DNA of 64,000 nucleotides from HK1 sp965202875 (GTDB lineage: Bacteria > Pseudomonadota > Gammaproteobacteria > HK1). A program made the translations under genes and the position numbers. The stretch is taken from contig OZ241870.1 in NCBI GenBank assembly GCA_965202875.1, forward strand, positions 3,658,001-3,722,000, given 5' to 3'. Each line of letters begins with the position of its first letter. Position 1 is the stretch's first letter. The notes beneath the pieces are model-generated. The model saw only the letters and a program-made list of their open reading frames with translations. It did no database searches and was not told where the DNA came from. Positions 42,611 through 50,859 of the stretch are shown in pieces.

Positions 42611-42661
42611 TGCGGGCGGGACGCCCGCATTCCCAGGAGTCTGCGCCGTTCCCCGGATCGG
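42611..42661 (+). repeat. Dispersed GC-rich repeat, copy C
   Basis: TGCGGGCGGGACGCCCGC (hairpin-forming) followed by ATTCCCAGGAGTCTGCGCCG and TTCCCCGGATCGG. It lies between the acyl-CoA synthetase and livG genes. Same orientation as copies A (9589) and B (28291). Confidence 0.65.
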
Positions 42662-42705
42662 AACCGACCCTCGGTTCCGGCGGCGCCCGGACAGGAAGCG
42701 CACCG

Positions 42706-43881
42706 ATGAGCGAGCGGTCGACGGCAGAGCGGATCACGTTCCATGAAGGCCGGGAGATCCTCGAAGTCGACTTCTCGGCGCTGACCTTTCGCGGCGCCGC
42801 CGACGTCGACGCCTTCTACGACGAGGTCGAGGCGCGGCTCGGCGAGACCGGCTCCCGCTGGTACTTCCTCGTCAACTACGAGAACTGCGAGATCGCCCCC
42901 GAGGCGTGGGCCGCGTTCGCCGAACGCGGCAAGCGCGCGAACATCACCCACGGGCTCGGCGCCGCCCGCTTCGGCGTGAACGTGGAGGTGCGCGAGTCGA
43001 TCCGCGCCCACGCGCAGAGCGCGCAGTTTCGCGCCAACCTGTTCGAGTCGCGCGACGCGGCGCTCCTCGCCCTCGCCGACATGCGCAAGCGCCACCAGAC
43101 GGCCGGCGCCGCCTCGGCGGAGTCGTTCCTGAAGGTCGAGGACGTCCTGCTGCGCTTCGGCGGGGTCACCGCGCTCGACAACGTCGGGTTCTCGGTGCAT
43201 CCCGGGGAGGTGTTCTCGATCATCGGGCCGAACGGCGCCGGCAAGACCTCGATGCTGAACGTGGTCAGCGGGTTCTACCGGCCGACGAGCGGGCGCATCC
43301 TGTTCGAGGGCCAGGATCGGACGCACCTGAAGACGTTCGAGGTCGCGCGGCTCGGTTTCGCCCGGACGTTCCAGAACATCGCGCTGTTCCGGGGGATGAG
43401 CACCCTCGACAACATCATGACCGGCCGGCTCCTCAAGATGAAGTACAACTTCCTCACCGACGCCCTGTACCTGGGCCCCGCGCAACAGGAAGAGATCCGG
43501 CACCGGGAGTTCGTCGAGCGCATCATCGACTTCCTCGAGATCCAGGCGATCCGCCGCACCCCGGTCGGGAAGCTGCCGTACGGGCTGCAAAAGCGGGTGG
43601 AGCTCGCCCGCGCGCTGGCGATGGAGCCCAAGGTGCTGCTCCTCGACGAGCCGATGGCGGGCATGAACCTGGAAGAGAAGGAGGACATGGCCCGCTTCGT
43701 CCTCGACGTGAACGACCAGTTCGGGACGACCGTGGTGCTGATCGAGCACGACATGGGGGTGGTCATGGACATCTCCAGCCACGTGGTGGTGCTCGACCAC
43801 GGCGTGAAGATCGCCGAGGGGACCCCGGACGAGGTGCGCAACGATCCGGTCGTGGTCCGTGCCTACCTGGGGGAAGGGTAG
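42706..43881 (+). CDS. livG: LivG-type ABC ATPase with extra N-terminal STAS-like domain
   Basis: ATP-binding subunit of a branched-chain-amino-acid-type importer. It has 391 residues against about 255 for LivG. The ABC domain starts near residue 140, with Walker A GPNGAGKTS at 174-182, Q-loop RTFQNIALF, signature LPYGLQKRVELARAL (a Liv-type variant of LSxGQ), Walker B LLLDEPMAGM and the H-loop LIEHDM. The first 130 residues form another domain (ILEVDFSALTFRG, RWYFLVNYENCEI, AWAAFAERGKRAN, NLFESRDAAL) that resembles STAS/SpoIIAA-like sensor domains; that reading is tentative. The start at 42706 is supported by the intact domain although the ribosome site is weak (AGGAAG). Cotranscription with livH is likely. 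Confidence 0.88.
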   Translation: MSERSTAERITFHEGREILEVDFSALTFRGAADVDAFYDEVEARLGETGSRWYFLVNYENCEIAPEAWAAFAERGKRANITHGLGAARFGVNVEVRESIRAHAQSAQFRANLFESRDAALLALADMRKRHQTAGAASAESFLKVEDVLLRFGGVTALDNVGFSVHPGEVFSIIGPNGAGKTSMLNVVSGFYRPTSGRILFEGQDRTHLKTFEVARLGFARTFQNIALFRGMSTLDNIMTGRLLKMKYNFLTDALYLGPAQQEEIRHREFVERIIDFLEIQAIRRTPVGKLPYGLQKRVELARALAMEPKVLLLDEPMAGMNLEEKEDMARFVLDVNDQFGTTVVLIEHDMGVVMDISSHVVVLDHGVKIAEGTPDEVRNDPVVVRAYLGEG

Positions 43882-43912
43882 GAGCGAAGGGCGGGCGGGG
43901 ACGAACGGAGCG

Positions 43913-45136
43913 ATGCCGCCGATGATGGAAGAACTTCTGTTTTTCTTCGAGGTGCTGCTCGGCGGGTTGCTGACCGGCATCATGTACTCGCTGGTCGCGC
44001 TGGGCCTCGTGCTGATCTTCAAGGCGTCCCAGATCTTCAACTTCGCGCAGGGCGCCTTCGTGCTGTTCGCGGCCCTCACCTTCGTGCTGATGCTGGAGGT
44101 CGGGCCGGGCTTCTGGAGCTGGACCGGGTGGCTCGCGGTGGCCTTCGCGCTGCTCGCGGCGGGGATCTGGGGGCTGCGGCGGTACACCACCGTGCTCGAC
44201 GCACCGAAGCGGTACGGCCGTACCCCGGTGGTGATCGCGGCGCTCGCCGTGGTGCTGCTGCCGGTCCTGTTCGACGGCGGCCAGCCGATGTGGCGGGCGA
44301 TCTTCATCGTCGAGCTGACCTTCCTGATGCTCACCGTGGGGGCCCGTACCCCCAACTGGGCTGCCGGTGTCCTCCTCGGCCTCGCGGTAGCCTGCTTCTT
44401 CCTCGACGAGGCGATGCTGTGGCGCGCGCTCGCGCTGACCCTGCTGGTGATGATCATGATGGCCATCGCCATCGAGCGGATCGTGCTCCGCCCGCTCGTC
44501 AACCAGGAGCCCATCATCCTGTTCATGGCCGCGATCGGGTTGAACTTCGTCATCGAGGGGGTGGCGCAAGGGGTGTGGGACGCCGACGTGCACGCCCTCG
44601 ACATCGGCATCCCCGACGTTCCCATCGCCTGGCTCAGGGAGAGCGTCGGCCTGTTCATCAGCGTTTTCGACGTGGTGGCGGCGGTGACCGCGGCGGCGCT
44701 GGTGGCCGCGCTGGCCTGGTTCTTCAACAAGACCCGGGTGGGGCGCGGGCTGCGCGCGGTGGCCGACGACCACCAGGCGGCGCTCTCGGTCGGCATCCCG
44801 CTGAAGAACATCTGGGCCGTGGTGTGGTCGGCCTCGGCGATCGTCGCGCTGTTCGCGGGCCTGATGTGGGGGTCGAAGCTGGGGGTGCAGTTCTCGATCG
44901 CGCTGCTCGCGTTCAAGGCCCTGCCGGTGATCCTGATCGGGGGGTTCACCTCCATCCCCGGCGCGATCGTCGGCGGCCTGATCGTCGGGTCCACGGAGAA
45001 GCTCTTCGAGATCTACGTCGGGATCCCCTTCTTCGGCGGAGGGACCGAGAACTGGAGCCCGTACATGCTCGGGACGCTGTTCCTGCTGGTGCGCCCGCAG
45101 GGGCTGTTCGGGGAGAAGATCATCGAGCGCGTGTGA
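43913..45136 (+). CDS. livH: LivH-type ABC permease, enlarged
   Basis: Inner-membrane permease of the Liv family. The 407-residue protein has family blocks GLLTGIMYSLVALGLVLIFKASQIFNFAQGAF near the start and, towards the end, AVADDHQAALSVGIPLKNIWAVVWSAS, GAIVGGLIVG and VRPQGLFGEK. Between about residue 62 and 165 there is an insert with three or four additional hydrophobic segments (for instance WLAVAFALLAAGIWGL and TPVVIAALAVVLLPVLF) where LivH usually has a short loop, explaining the excess over about 300 residues. ATG at 43913 is preferred; others at 43922 and 43925 are possible. Confidence 0.88.
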   Translation: MPPMMEELLFFFEVLLGGLLTGIMYSLVALGLVLIFKASQIFNFAQGAFVLFAALTFVLMLEVGPGFWSWTGWLAVAFALLAAGIWGLRRYTTVLDAPKRYGRTPVVIAALAVVLLPVLFDGGQPMWRAIFIVELTFLMLTVGARTPNWAAGVLLGLAVACFFLDEAMLWRALALTLLVMIMMAIAIERIVLRPLVNQEPIILFMAAIGLNFVIEGVAQGVWDADVHALDIGIPDVPIAWLRESVGLFISVFDVVAAVTAAALVAALAWFFNKTRVGRGLRAVADDHQAALSVGIPLKNIWAVVWSASAIVALFAGLMWGSKLGVQFSIALLAFKALPVILIGGFTSIPGAIVGGLIVGSTEKLFEIYVGIPFFGGGTENWSPYMLGTLFLLVRPQGLFGEKIIERV

Positions 45137-45196
45137 CGCGCCGCCGCCATGCGTCGGGGATCCATCGGCCATTTCAGGGACGGGAAGAGATAGGCA

Positions 45197-46324
45197 ATGT
45201 TTTATCGCGAAGCAGGCCAGTTCAAGACCACGTACGCGAGCGACCAGGCGATCTTTCCCATTCGCCAGGACTACTGGTTCGTGATCGGGCTCGTGGCGTT
45301 CGCGTGCGTCGTCCCCCCCCTCACCGGCTCGCAGTACCTGATGGGGCCGATCCTGACCCAGTTCCTCGTGTTCGGGCTGGCCGCGCTGGGGCTGAACCTG
45401 CTCACCGGCTACGCCGGGCAGATCTCGCTGGGCACCGGCGGATTCATGGCGGTAGGCGCCTACGCCTGCTACAACCTCGTCCTGCGCCTGCCCGAGATCC
45501 CCTTGATCGCCAGCTTCATCCTCTCGGGCCTGTTCGCCGCGCTGGTCGGAGTCCTGTTCGGGCTGCCTAGCCTGCGCATCAAGGGGTTCTACCTCGCGGT
45601 CACCACGCTCGCCTCGCAGTTCTTCCTGCTCTGGCTGTTCGACCACGTCGGCTGGTTCACCAACTACGATCCGGCGGGGGTGGCCTCGGCGCCGACCACC
45701 ACGCTGTTCGGCCGGCTTGCCGAAGCCGGGGGGCCGCTCGACTTCCTCGCTCCCGTCAACGTCCTGGTGTCCGGGCCCCAGGCGACGCCGGAGGTCAAGT
45801 ACCTCGTCACCCTGGCCGTCGTCGTGGTCCTCACCCTGCTCGCCAAGAACCTCGTGCGCAGCGCCACGGGACGCGCGTGGATGGCGATCCGGGACATGGA
45901 CATCGCGGCCGAGATCATCGGCGTGCGACCCCTGCGCACCCGGCTGGTCGCGTTCGCGATCAGCTCGTTCTACTGCGGCGTCGCCGGCGCGATGTACGTG
46001 TTCACCTACGTCGGGAACGCGGACACCGAGGCGTTCGACCTCATCCGCTCGTTCAACATCCTGTTCATGATCATCATCGGCGGGCTGGGCAGCATCATGG
46101 GCTCCTACCTCGGCGCCGCGTTCATCGTGCTCCTGCCGGTGGGGCTGAACGTCTTCGCCTCGACGGTCATGGGCGGGACGCTGTCGGGCGACGTGCTGGC
46201 GAACCTGGAGCTGATCGTGTTCGGCGGCGCCATCATCTTCTTCCTCATCGTGGAGCCGCACGGCTTCGCAAGGCTATGGCAGATCGCGAAGGAGAAGCTG
46301 AGGCAATGGCCTTTTCCGTATTGA
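45197..46324 (+). CDS. livM: LivM-type ABC permease
   Basis: Second inner-membrane permease of the Liv-type importer, 375 residues. It shows FVIGLVAFACVVPP, the conserved LGLNLLTGYAGQISLGTGGFMAVGAYA, LRIKGFYLAVTTLASQFFLLWLF, SATGRAWMAIRDMDIAAEIIGVRPLRTRLVAFAISSFYCGVAGAMY and IIGGLGSIMGSYLGAAF, all typical LivM features. Several membrane helices. ATG at 45197, 60 nt after livH. Length is normal (320-420). Confidence 0.93.
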   Translation: MFYREAGQFKTTYASDQAIFPIRQDYWFVIGLVAFACVVPPLTGSQYLMGPILTQFLVFGLAALGLNLLTGYAGQISLGTGGFMAVGAYACYNLVLRLPEIPLIASFILSGLFAALVGVLFGLPSLRIKGFYLAVTTLASQFFLLWLFDHVGWFTNYDPAGVASAPTTTLFGRLAEAGGPLDFLAPVNVLVSGPQATPEVKYLVTLAVVVVLTLLAKNLVRSATGRAWMAIRDMDIAAEIIGVRPLRTRLVAFAISSFYCGVAGAMYVFTYVGNADTEAFDLIRSFNILFMIIIGGLGSIMGSYLGAAFIVLLPVGLNVFASTVMGGTLSGDVLANLELIVFGGAIIFFLIVEPHGFARLWQIAKEKLRQWPFPY

Positions 46325-46502
46325 TGGAGGTCGAACCCGAAGGACGACGCGAGAGTGTGGCGGGCCGCGGACGACGCCGGGGATCGTCGTTCACGACAGC
46401 GGCTCGGGTACCCTGGAATCCCCCGTACCGCCCCGGAGGGCGGCAACCGGTGATCTGAACGATCAACCGATGTTCCAACGACACGATAAGGAGGAGTCAC
46501 CG

Positions 46503-47840
46503 ATGAGAACCACAAGACCTCTGCTTTCCCTGGTCGCCGCGAGCTTGGTGCTCACGCCCTTCGCGGCCACGCAGGCCCAGGACGAGCAATTCATCCCCGC
46601 GCTCGTGTACCGCACCGGCCCCTATGCCGCGGGCGGCTCCGGGTTCTGGGGCGGCATGGAAGACTACATGGAGCTGCTCAACATCCGCGACGGCGGGATC
46701 GGCGGCGTGAAGCTCACCTGGGAGGAGTGCGAGACGGCGTACAACTCCGACCGCGGGGTGGAGTGCTACGAACGCCTCAAGGGCAAGGGACCGACCGGCG
46801 CGGGCATCGTGCACCCGCTCTCCACCGGCATCACCTACCGGCTCATCGAGCGCGCCACCACCGACAAGATCCCGCTCATCTCCATGGGATACGGGCGCAC
46901 CGACGCCACCAACGGCAAGGTCTTCCCCTACGTCTTCCCCCTGGTGACCAACTACTGGAGCCAGAACACGGCGAAGATCAAGTACATCGGGATGAAAGAG
47001 GGCGGCATGGGGAGCCTGGAGGGCAAGAAGATCGCCAACCTCTATCATGAGTCGAGCTACGGCAAGGAGACGATCCCGGTCCTGAACAAGCAGGCCGAGA
47101 TGTACGGCTTCGAGGTCCGCCACTTCCCGGTCCCGCATCCCGGCCTCGATCAGAAGGCCACGTGGCTGGAGATCGCGCGGCGCTACAAGCCGGACTGGGT
47201 CATCCTGCGCGGCTGGGGGGTGATGAACCCGACCGCGCTCAAGGAAGCGTCCCGCGTCGGCTTCCCGGCCACGAAGATCGTCGGCGTGTGGTGGAGCGGC
47301 GCCGAGGAGGACGTCATCCCCGCCGGCAAGGCGGCGGTCGGCTACGTGGCCGCCGGCTTCCATCCATCCGGAGCCGATTTCCCGGTCATCCAGGAGATCC
47401 TCGACAAGGTGCACGGGGCCGGCAAGGGCCACATCTCGCCGCAGCGCGTGGGCACGATCTACTACAACCGCGGCCTCATCGCGGGGATCCTCACCATGGA
47501 GGCGATCCGCAACGCGCAGGGCAAGTTCGGCGCCAAGCCGCTCACCGGCGAGGAGATCCGCTGGGGCATCGAGAGCCTGGACGTTACCGAGGCGCGCATC
47601 GAGGAGCTCGGGGCCGAGGGGCTGATGTCCCCGCTCAAGGTGAGCTGCGCCGACCACGAAGGCGGCGGTGCGGTCAAGTTCCTGGAATGGACCGGAGCCG
47701 AGTGGAAGGAGGTCACCGACTGGATCGAGACCGACAAGTCGATCGTCAATCCGATGATCCAGGCGTCCTCCTCGCAGTACGCCACGGAGAAGGGCATCAC
47801 CCCGCGCAGCGGGATGTCGATGGGCAGCGACTGCGGCTGA
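46503..47840 (+). CDS. Liv-type ABC substrate-binding protein
   Basis: Periplasmic ligand-binding protein of 445 residues with a signal peptide (MRTTRPLLSLVAASLVLTPF..ATQAQ, cut near residue 26). The periplasmic-binding fold follows, with YRTGPYAAGGSGFWGGMEDYMELLNIRDGGIGG, KGPTGAGIVHPLSTGITYRLIE and KIANLYHESSYGKETIPVL. It is of the longer type seen with acyl-CoA synthetase clusters rather than the leucine-binding LivJ/K. The ATG at 46503 follows AAGGAGGAG. The ligand cannot be stated; carboxylic or aromatic acids are plausible given the CoA ligases on both sides. Confidence 0.9.
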   Translation: MRTTRPLLSLVAASLVLTPFAATQAQDEQFIPALVYRTGPYAAGGSGFWGGMEDYMELLNIRDGGIGGVKLTWEECETAYNSDRGVECYERLKGKGPTGAGIVHPLSTGITYRLIERATTDKIPLISMGYGRTDATNGKVFPYVFPLVTNYWSQNTAKIKYIGMKEGGMGSLEGKKIANLYHESSYGKETIPVLNKQAEMYGFEVRHFPVPHPGLDQKATWLEIARRYKPDWVILRGWGVMNPTALKEASRVGFPATKIVGVWWSGAEEDVIPAGKAAVGYVAAGFHPSGADFPVIQEILDKVHGAGKGHISPQRVGTIYYNRGLIAGILTMEAIRNAQGKFGAKPLTGEEIRWGIESLDVTEARIEELGAEGLMSPLKVSCADHEGGGAVKFLEWTGAEWKEVTDWIETDKSIVNPMIQASSSQYATEKGITPRSGMSMGSDCG

Positions 47841-47915
47841 TACATCCTCAGCCGTGGCTGACCGACGACGTCAGCCGCGGCTGATCGCCAACGTCAGCTA
47901 CGGCCGGCCGATCCG
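47834..47915 (+). repeat. Tandem 23-bp palindromic array between binding protein and livF
   Basis: Two units start at 47848 and 47871, each opening with the dyad TCAGCCG(T/C)GGCTGA followed by a 9-nt spacer; a third, partly decayed unit starts at 47894. CGGCTGA at 47834-47840 holds the stop codon of the binding-protein gene and can pair with TCAGCCG at 47848-47854. So alternate hairpins can form across the 3' end of the gene. Could regulate differential expression of the abundant binding protein, or be a protein-binding array. Confidence 0.65.
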
Positions 47916-47955
47916 CGGCGCATCCCGGCCGGCGGCAGAGACAGCCGAAGCACAG

Positions 47956-48783
47956 ATGGACAGGGCCATGGAGACCAACGGGACGCCCCTGCTGAGCGTC
48001 AACAACGTCGAGGTGATCTACGACCACGTGATCCTCGTGCTCAGGGGGGTGTCCCTCGAAGTGCCCGAGGGGGGTATCGTCACCCTCCTCGGGGCCAACG
48101 GCGCCGGGAAGTCGACGACGCTGAAGTCGATCTCGAACCTGCTCGGCGCCGAGCGGGGCGAGGTCACGAAAGGTTCGGTCACGTACCGGGACGAGCGCGT
48201 CGACGGACGCACCCCGGCCGATCTCGTGAAGATGGGCGTCGTCCAGGTCATGGAAGGCCGCCACTGCTTCGGCCACCTCACCGTCGAGGAGAACCTGCTC
48301 ACCGGCGCGTATACACGCACCGACGGCAGGGGCGCGATCGAGCGCGACCTCGAAATGGTGTACGGCTACTTCCCGCGCATCAAGGAGCGCCGCCGCGCGA
48401 TGGCCGGCTACACCTCGGGCGGCGAGCAGCAGATGACCGCGCTCGGTCGCGCGCTGATGGCCAGGCCCTCGATGATCCTCCTCGACGAGCCGTCGATGGG
48501 CCTCGCACCGCAGCTCGTCGAGGAGATCTTCGAGATCGTGAAGAGGCTCAACGAGAACGAAGGCGTGACCTTCCTCCTCGCCGAGCAGAACACCCACATG
48601 GCGCTGCGCTACGCCCGGTACGGCTACATTCTCGAGAACGGCCGCGTGGTGATGGACGGCGAAGCTCGCGCACTGGCCGACAACGAGGACGTCAAGGAGT
48701 TCTACCTCGGCACCAGCGGAGGCGGACGCAAGAGCTTCCGCGACACCAAGCACTACCGCCGCCGCAAACGCTGGCTGGCGTAG
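47956..48783 (+). CDS. livF: LivF-type ABC ATPase
   Basis: Second ATP-binding subunit of the Liv-type importer, 275 residues. Contains Walker A GANGAGKST, VVQVMEGRHCFGHLTVEENLL, signature YTSGGEQQMTALGRAL, Walker B MILLDEPSMGLAP and the H-loop LLAEQNTHMAL. The C-terminus has an Arg-rich tail (YRRRKRWLA). The ATG at 47956 is chosen over 47968; the open frame upstream reads through the 23-bp repeats and is not credible. Length slightly exceeds the usual 235-250 because of the tail. Confidence 0.92.
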   Translation: MDRAMETNGTPLLSVNNVEVIYDHVILVLRGVSLEVPEGGIVTLLGANGAGKSTTLKSISNLLGAERGEVTKGSVTYRDERVDGRTPADLVKMGVVQVMEGRHCFGHLTVEENLLTGAYTRTDGRGAIERDLEMVYGYFPRIKERRRAMAGYTSGGEQQMTALGRALMARPSMILLDEPSMGLAPQLVEEIFEIVKRLNENEGVTFLLAEQNTHMALRYARYGYILENGRVVMDGEARALADNEDVKEFYLGTSGGGRKSFRDTKHYRRRKRWLA

Positions 48784-48831
48784 AGGGCTGTTTCTCGGGA
48801 AGATGAACGAAGACGTTCACCAGAGGCTTCC

Positions 48832-49110
48832 ATGTTGAAAAATAAAACGGATGGACTTAAAGAAGAGATCGGATTGTTGAAACTTGTATTTGGCTTGGTA
48901 TTTTTGCCTTGGATTTCCCTATTGGGTTGGCTGGGAGGGCAAGTGGTGGAAGATCTTCCACAGAAGTTCGATTTGGAGGCGATACTGCGGAAATTGGAAG
49001 TGACGTCAGCGGATTCTCGGGTGGTGCTGGCGCTACTGGTATGGTCGGGTATGTCTATATTTCTACTGAGCTGCCTTCTGGAGATCAGGCGCAAAATTGA
49101 CAAATTGTAA
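48832..49110 (+). CDS. Small AT-rich membrane protein of unknown function, 1
   Basis: Not recognised. A 92-residue protein with a short charged N-terminus, one hydrophobic segment (about 16-36, LLKLVFGLVFLPWISLLGWLG), a polar middle (EDLPQKFDLEAILRKLEVTSADSR) and a second membrane segment (about 64-82), ending in a basic helix (EIRRKIDKL). So two membrane helices with a loop between. The DNA is much richer in A/T than its neighbours: bases 48841-48900 hold 21 G/C in 60. It looks foreign, sitting between livF and the PaaK-like gene, and forms a pair with the next gene. Confidence 0.6.
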   Translation: MLKNKTDGLKEEIGLLKLVFGLVFLPWISLLGWLGGQVVEDLPQKFDLEAILRKLEVTSADSRVVLALLVWSGMSIFLLSCLLEIRRKIDKL

Positions 49111-49135
49111 ACCTTCGTTGACCGGGAGAGCCGTC

Positions 49136-49441
49136 ATGGAGACGTCAAGTGGGATGATTGCAGGGTCGATTATAGTGCTGATTTTCGCCGCATTGCTGAT
49201 CCCCATCAAGAAATCCAGGGGAATGTTGTCCTCGATTGCAGCACTGATTTTCGCCATGTTGTTTATAGCATTACTGGCCGTTGTCATGGTGCCTGGTGAA
49301 ATAGTGGTTCCAACTATTGCAGCATCGATCTTTCTTGTAACACTCGTATTGATGCTGGTTATCGCATTACAGCCATCGAAAGGCCTGTTTGCCAAGATAG
49401 CCCATTTCTTTCTGATCCGGAACTCCGGTTCTACGGGATGA
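49136..49441 (+). CDS. Small AT-rich membrane protein of unknown function, 2
   Basis: Not recognised. A 101-residue, very hydrophobic protein with three probable membrane helices (MIAGSIIVLIFAALLIPI, LSSIAALIFAMLFIALLAVVM, VPTIAASIFLVTLVLMLVIAL) and short loops, with a basic C-terminus. The ATG at 49136 follows GGGAGAG; it is 25 nt after the previous gene, so the two are probably cotranscribed. Base composition is again AT-rich (25 G/C in 49321-49380). Candidate partner roles include immunity, secretion or stress; none is supported directly. Confidence 0.6.
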   Translation: METSSGMIAGSIIVLIFAALLIPIKKSRGMLSSIAALIFAMLFIALLAVVMVPGEIVVPTIAASIFLVTLVLMLVIALQPSKGLFAKIAHFFLIRNSGSTG

Positions 49442-49565
49442 ATATCCAGCATGACCCTTCATCCGCAGCCAGCTTGGTTACCCGCCCATTGGCGAGAATA
49501 CCGAGCGAATCCGGCTCCTCGGGATGCTCCGGCCATCCGGATGTATTCCATCATACTCCGCGGAC

Positions 49566-50801
49566 ATGACCTCCGACCACTACGACACCCTCGAAACCCG
49601 CGACCCCGCAGCGCGTGAGGCGGAGCTGTTCGCCGCCCTCCGCGACCACTTGCGGGCCGCGATGCGCGCTCCGGCCGTCGCACGCATCCTCGAAGGAACG
49701 GACCCGGACGCGGTGACGGACCGCACCGCTCTGGCGGCGCTGCCCGTGCTCCGGAAGCCGGCGCTGATGGCGGTGCAGTCCGACTCCCCGCCGCTCGAGG
49801 GGTTGACGCCCGCCCCGGTCGGGGACTACGCGAACGTGTTCGCCTCCCCCGGCCCGATCTTCGAGCCCGCGCCGCGCCGTGCCGACGCCTTCCGCATGGC
49901 GCGCGCGCTCTTCGCGGCGGGGGTGCGCAAGGGCGACCTCGTCCACAACGCCTTCTCCTACCACTTCACACCGGCCGGCGCGATGCTGGAGAGCGGCGCC
50001 CGGGCGCTCGGCTGTGCGGTATTTCCCGCCGGCACCGGCCAGACCGAGCTCCAGGTGCAGGCGATTGCGCGGCTGCGCCCGAACGCCTACGTCGGCACGC
50101 CCTCGTTTCTCGACATCCTCCTCGACAAGGCGGCCGAGCTCGGCGAGGACGTGGGCTCGATCGCAAGAGGTCTGGTTTCGGGCGAGGCCCTCCCCCCGAG
50201 CCTGCGCGCCGCCATCGGCGAGCGCGGGGTCTCGGTCATGCAGTGCTACGCGACCGCCGACGTCGGACTGATCGCCTACGAATCGCCGGCGCTGGAAGGG
50301 ATGATCCTCGACGAAGGCGCAATCGTGGAGATCGTGCGCCCGGGCACCGGCGACCCGGTCCCGGACGGCGAGGTCGGGGAGGTCGTGGTGACGCCGTTCA
50401 ACCCCGACTACCCCCTCGTGCGCTTTGCGACCGGCGACCTCTCCGCGGTGCTGCCGGGCGCGAGCCCCTGCGGGCGCACCAACACCCGGATCAGGGGGTG
50501 GATGGGACGCGCCGACCAGACGACGAAGGTCAGGGGCATGTTCGTGCACCCGTCCCAGGTGGCCGAGGTCGTGCGGCGGCACGTGGAGATCGTCCGGGCG
50601 AGGCTCGTGGTCACCAGCGCCGGCAACCAGGACGTCATGACCCTGCGTTGCGAGAGCGGGACGGGCGATCCGGGCCTGGCCGGCGCGGTCGCGGCGACGA
50701 TACGCGACGTGTGCAAGCTCCGCGGCGAGATCGAGATCGTGGCCCCGGGCTCGCTCGCGAACGACGGCAAGGTGATCGAGGATGCTCGTACCTACGAGTA
50801 G
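49566..50801 (+). CDS. PaaK-like phenylacetate-CoA ligase family protein
   Basis: AMP-forming CoA ligase of the PaaK class, 411 residues. Family signs are ALPVLRKPALMAVQ, VFASPGPIFEPAPR, a modified P-loop (NAFSYHFTPAGAMLESGARALG), GTPSFLDILLDKAAE, SGEALPPSLR, the A5-like QCYATADVGLIAYES, and the A7 region RFATGDLSA. The C-terminus has GMFVHPSQV, as in PaaK. The ATG at 49566 starts MTSDHYDTLE. It closes the Liv cluster in the same orientation and likely activates the imported aryl or acyl acid. Confidence 0.88.
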   Translation: MTSDHYDTLETRDPAAREAELFAALRDHLRAAMRAPAVARILEGTDPDAVTDRTALAALPVLRKPALMAVQSDSPPLEGLTPAPVGDYANVFASPGPIFEPAPRRADAFRMARALFAAGVRKGDLVHNAFSYHFTPAGAMLESGARALGCAVFPAGTGQTELQVQAIARLRPNAYVGTPSFLDILLDKAAELGEDVGSIARGLVSGEALPPSLRAAIGERGVSVMQCYATADVGLIAYESPALEGMILDEGAIVEIVRPGTGDPVPDGEVGEVVVTPFNPDYPLVRFATGDLSAVLPGASPCGRTNTRIRGWMGRADQTTKVRGMFVHPSQVAEVVRRHVEIVRARLVVTSAGNQDVMTLRCESGTGDPGLAGAVAATIRDVCKLRGEIEIVAPGSLANDGKVIEDARTYE

Positions 50802-50859
50802 GGAGGGCAGGGTACGGCCATTGCTTCATCGGCGCCAGCTTCCCAACGGGCCCGCCGGA

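Noticed and set aside
42589..46261. Two long minus-strand ORFs (about 800 codons each) opposite the Liv genes
   Set aside because: Antisense shadows of livG, livH and livM, whose motifs are intact on the plus strand.
47834..47915. 23-bp units as a CRISPR array
   Set aside because: Only two to three units, no unique spacers, no cas genes.
47854..47955. N-terminal extension of livF (34 codons)
   Set aside because: Encoded by the 23-bp palindromic repeats; LivF homology begins only after the ATG at 47956.
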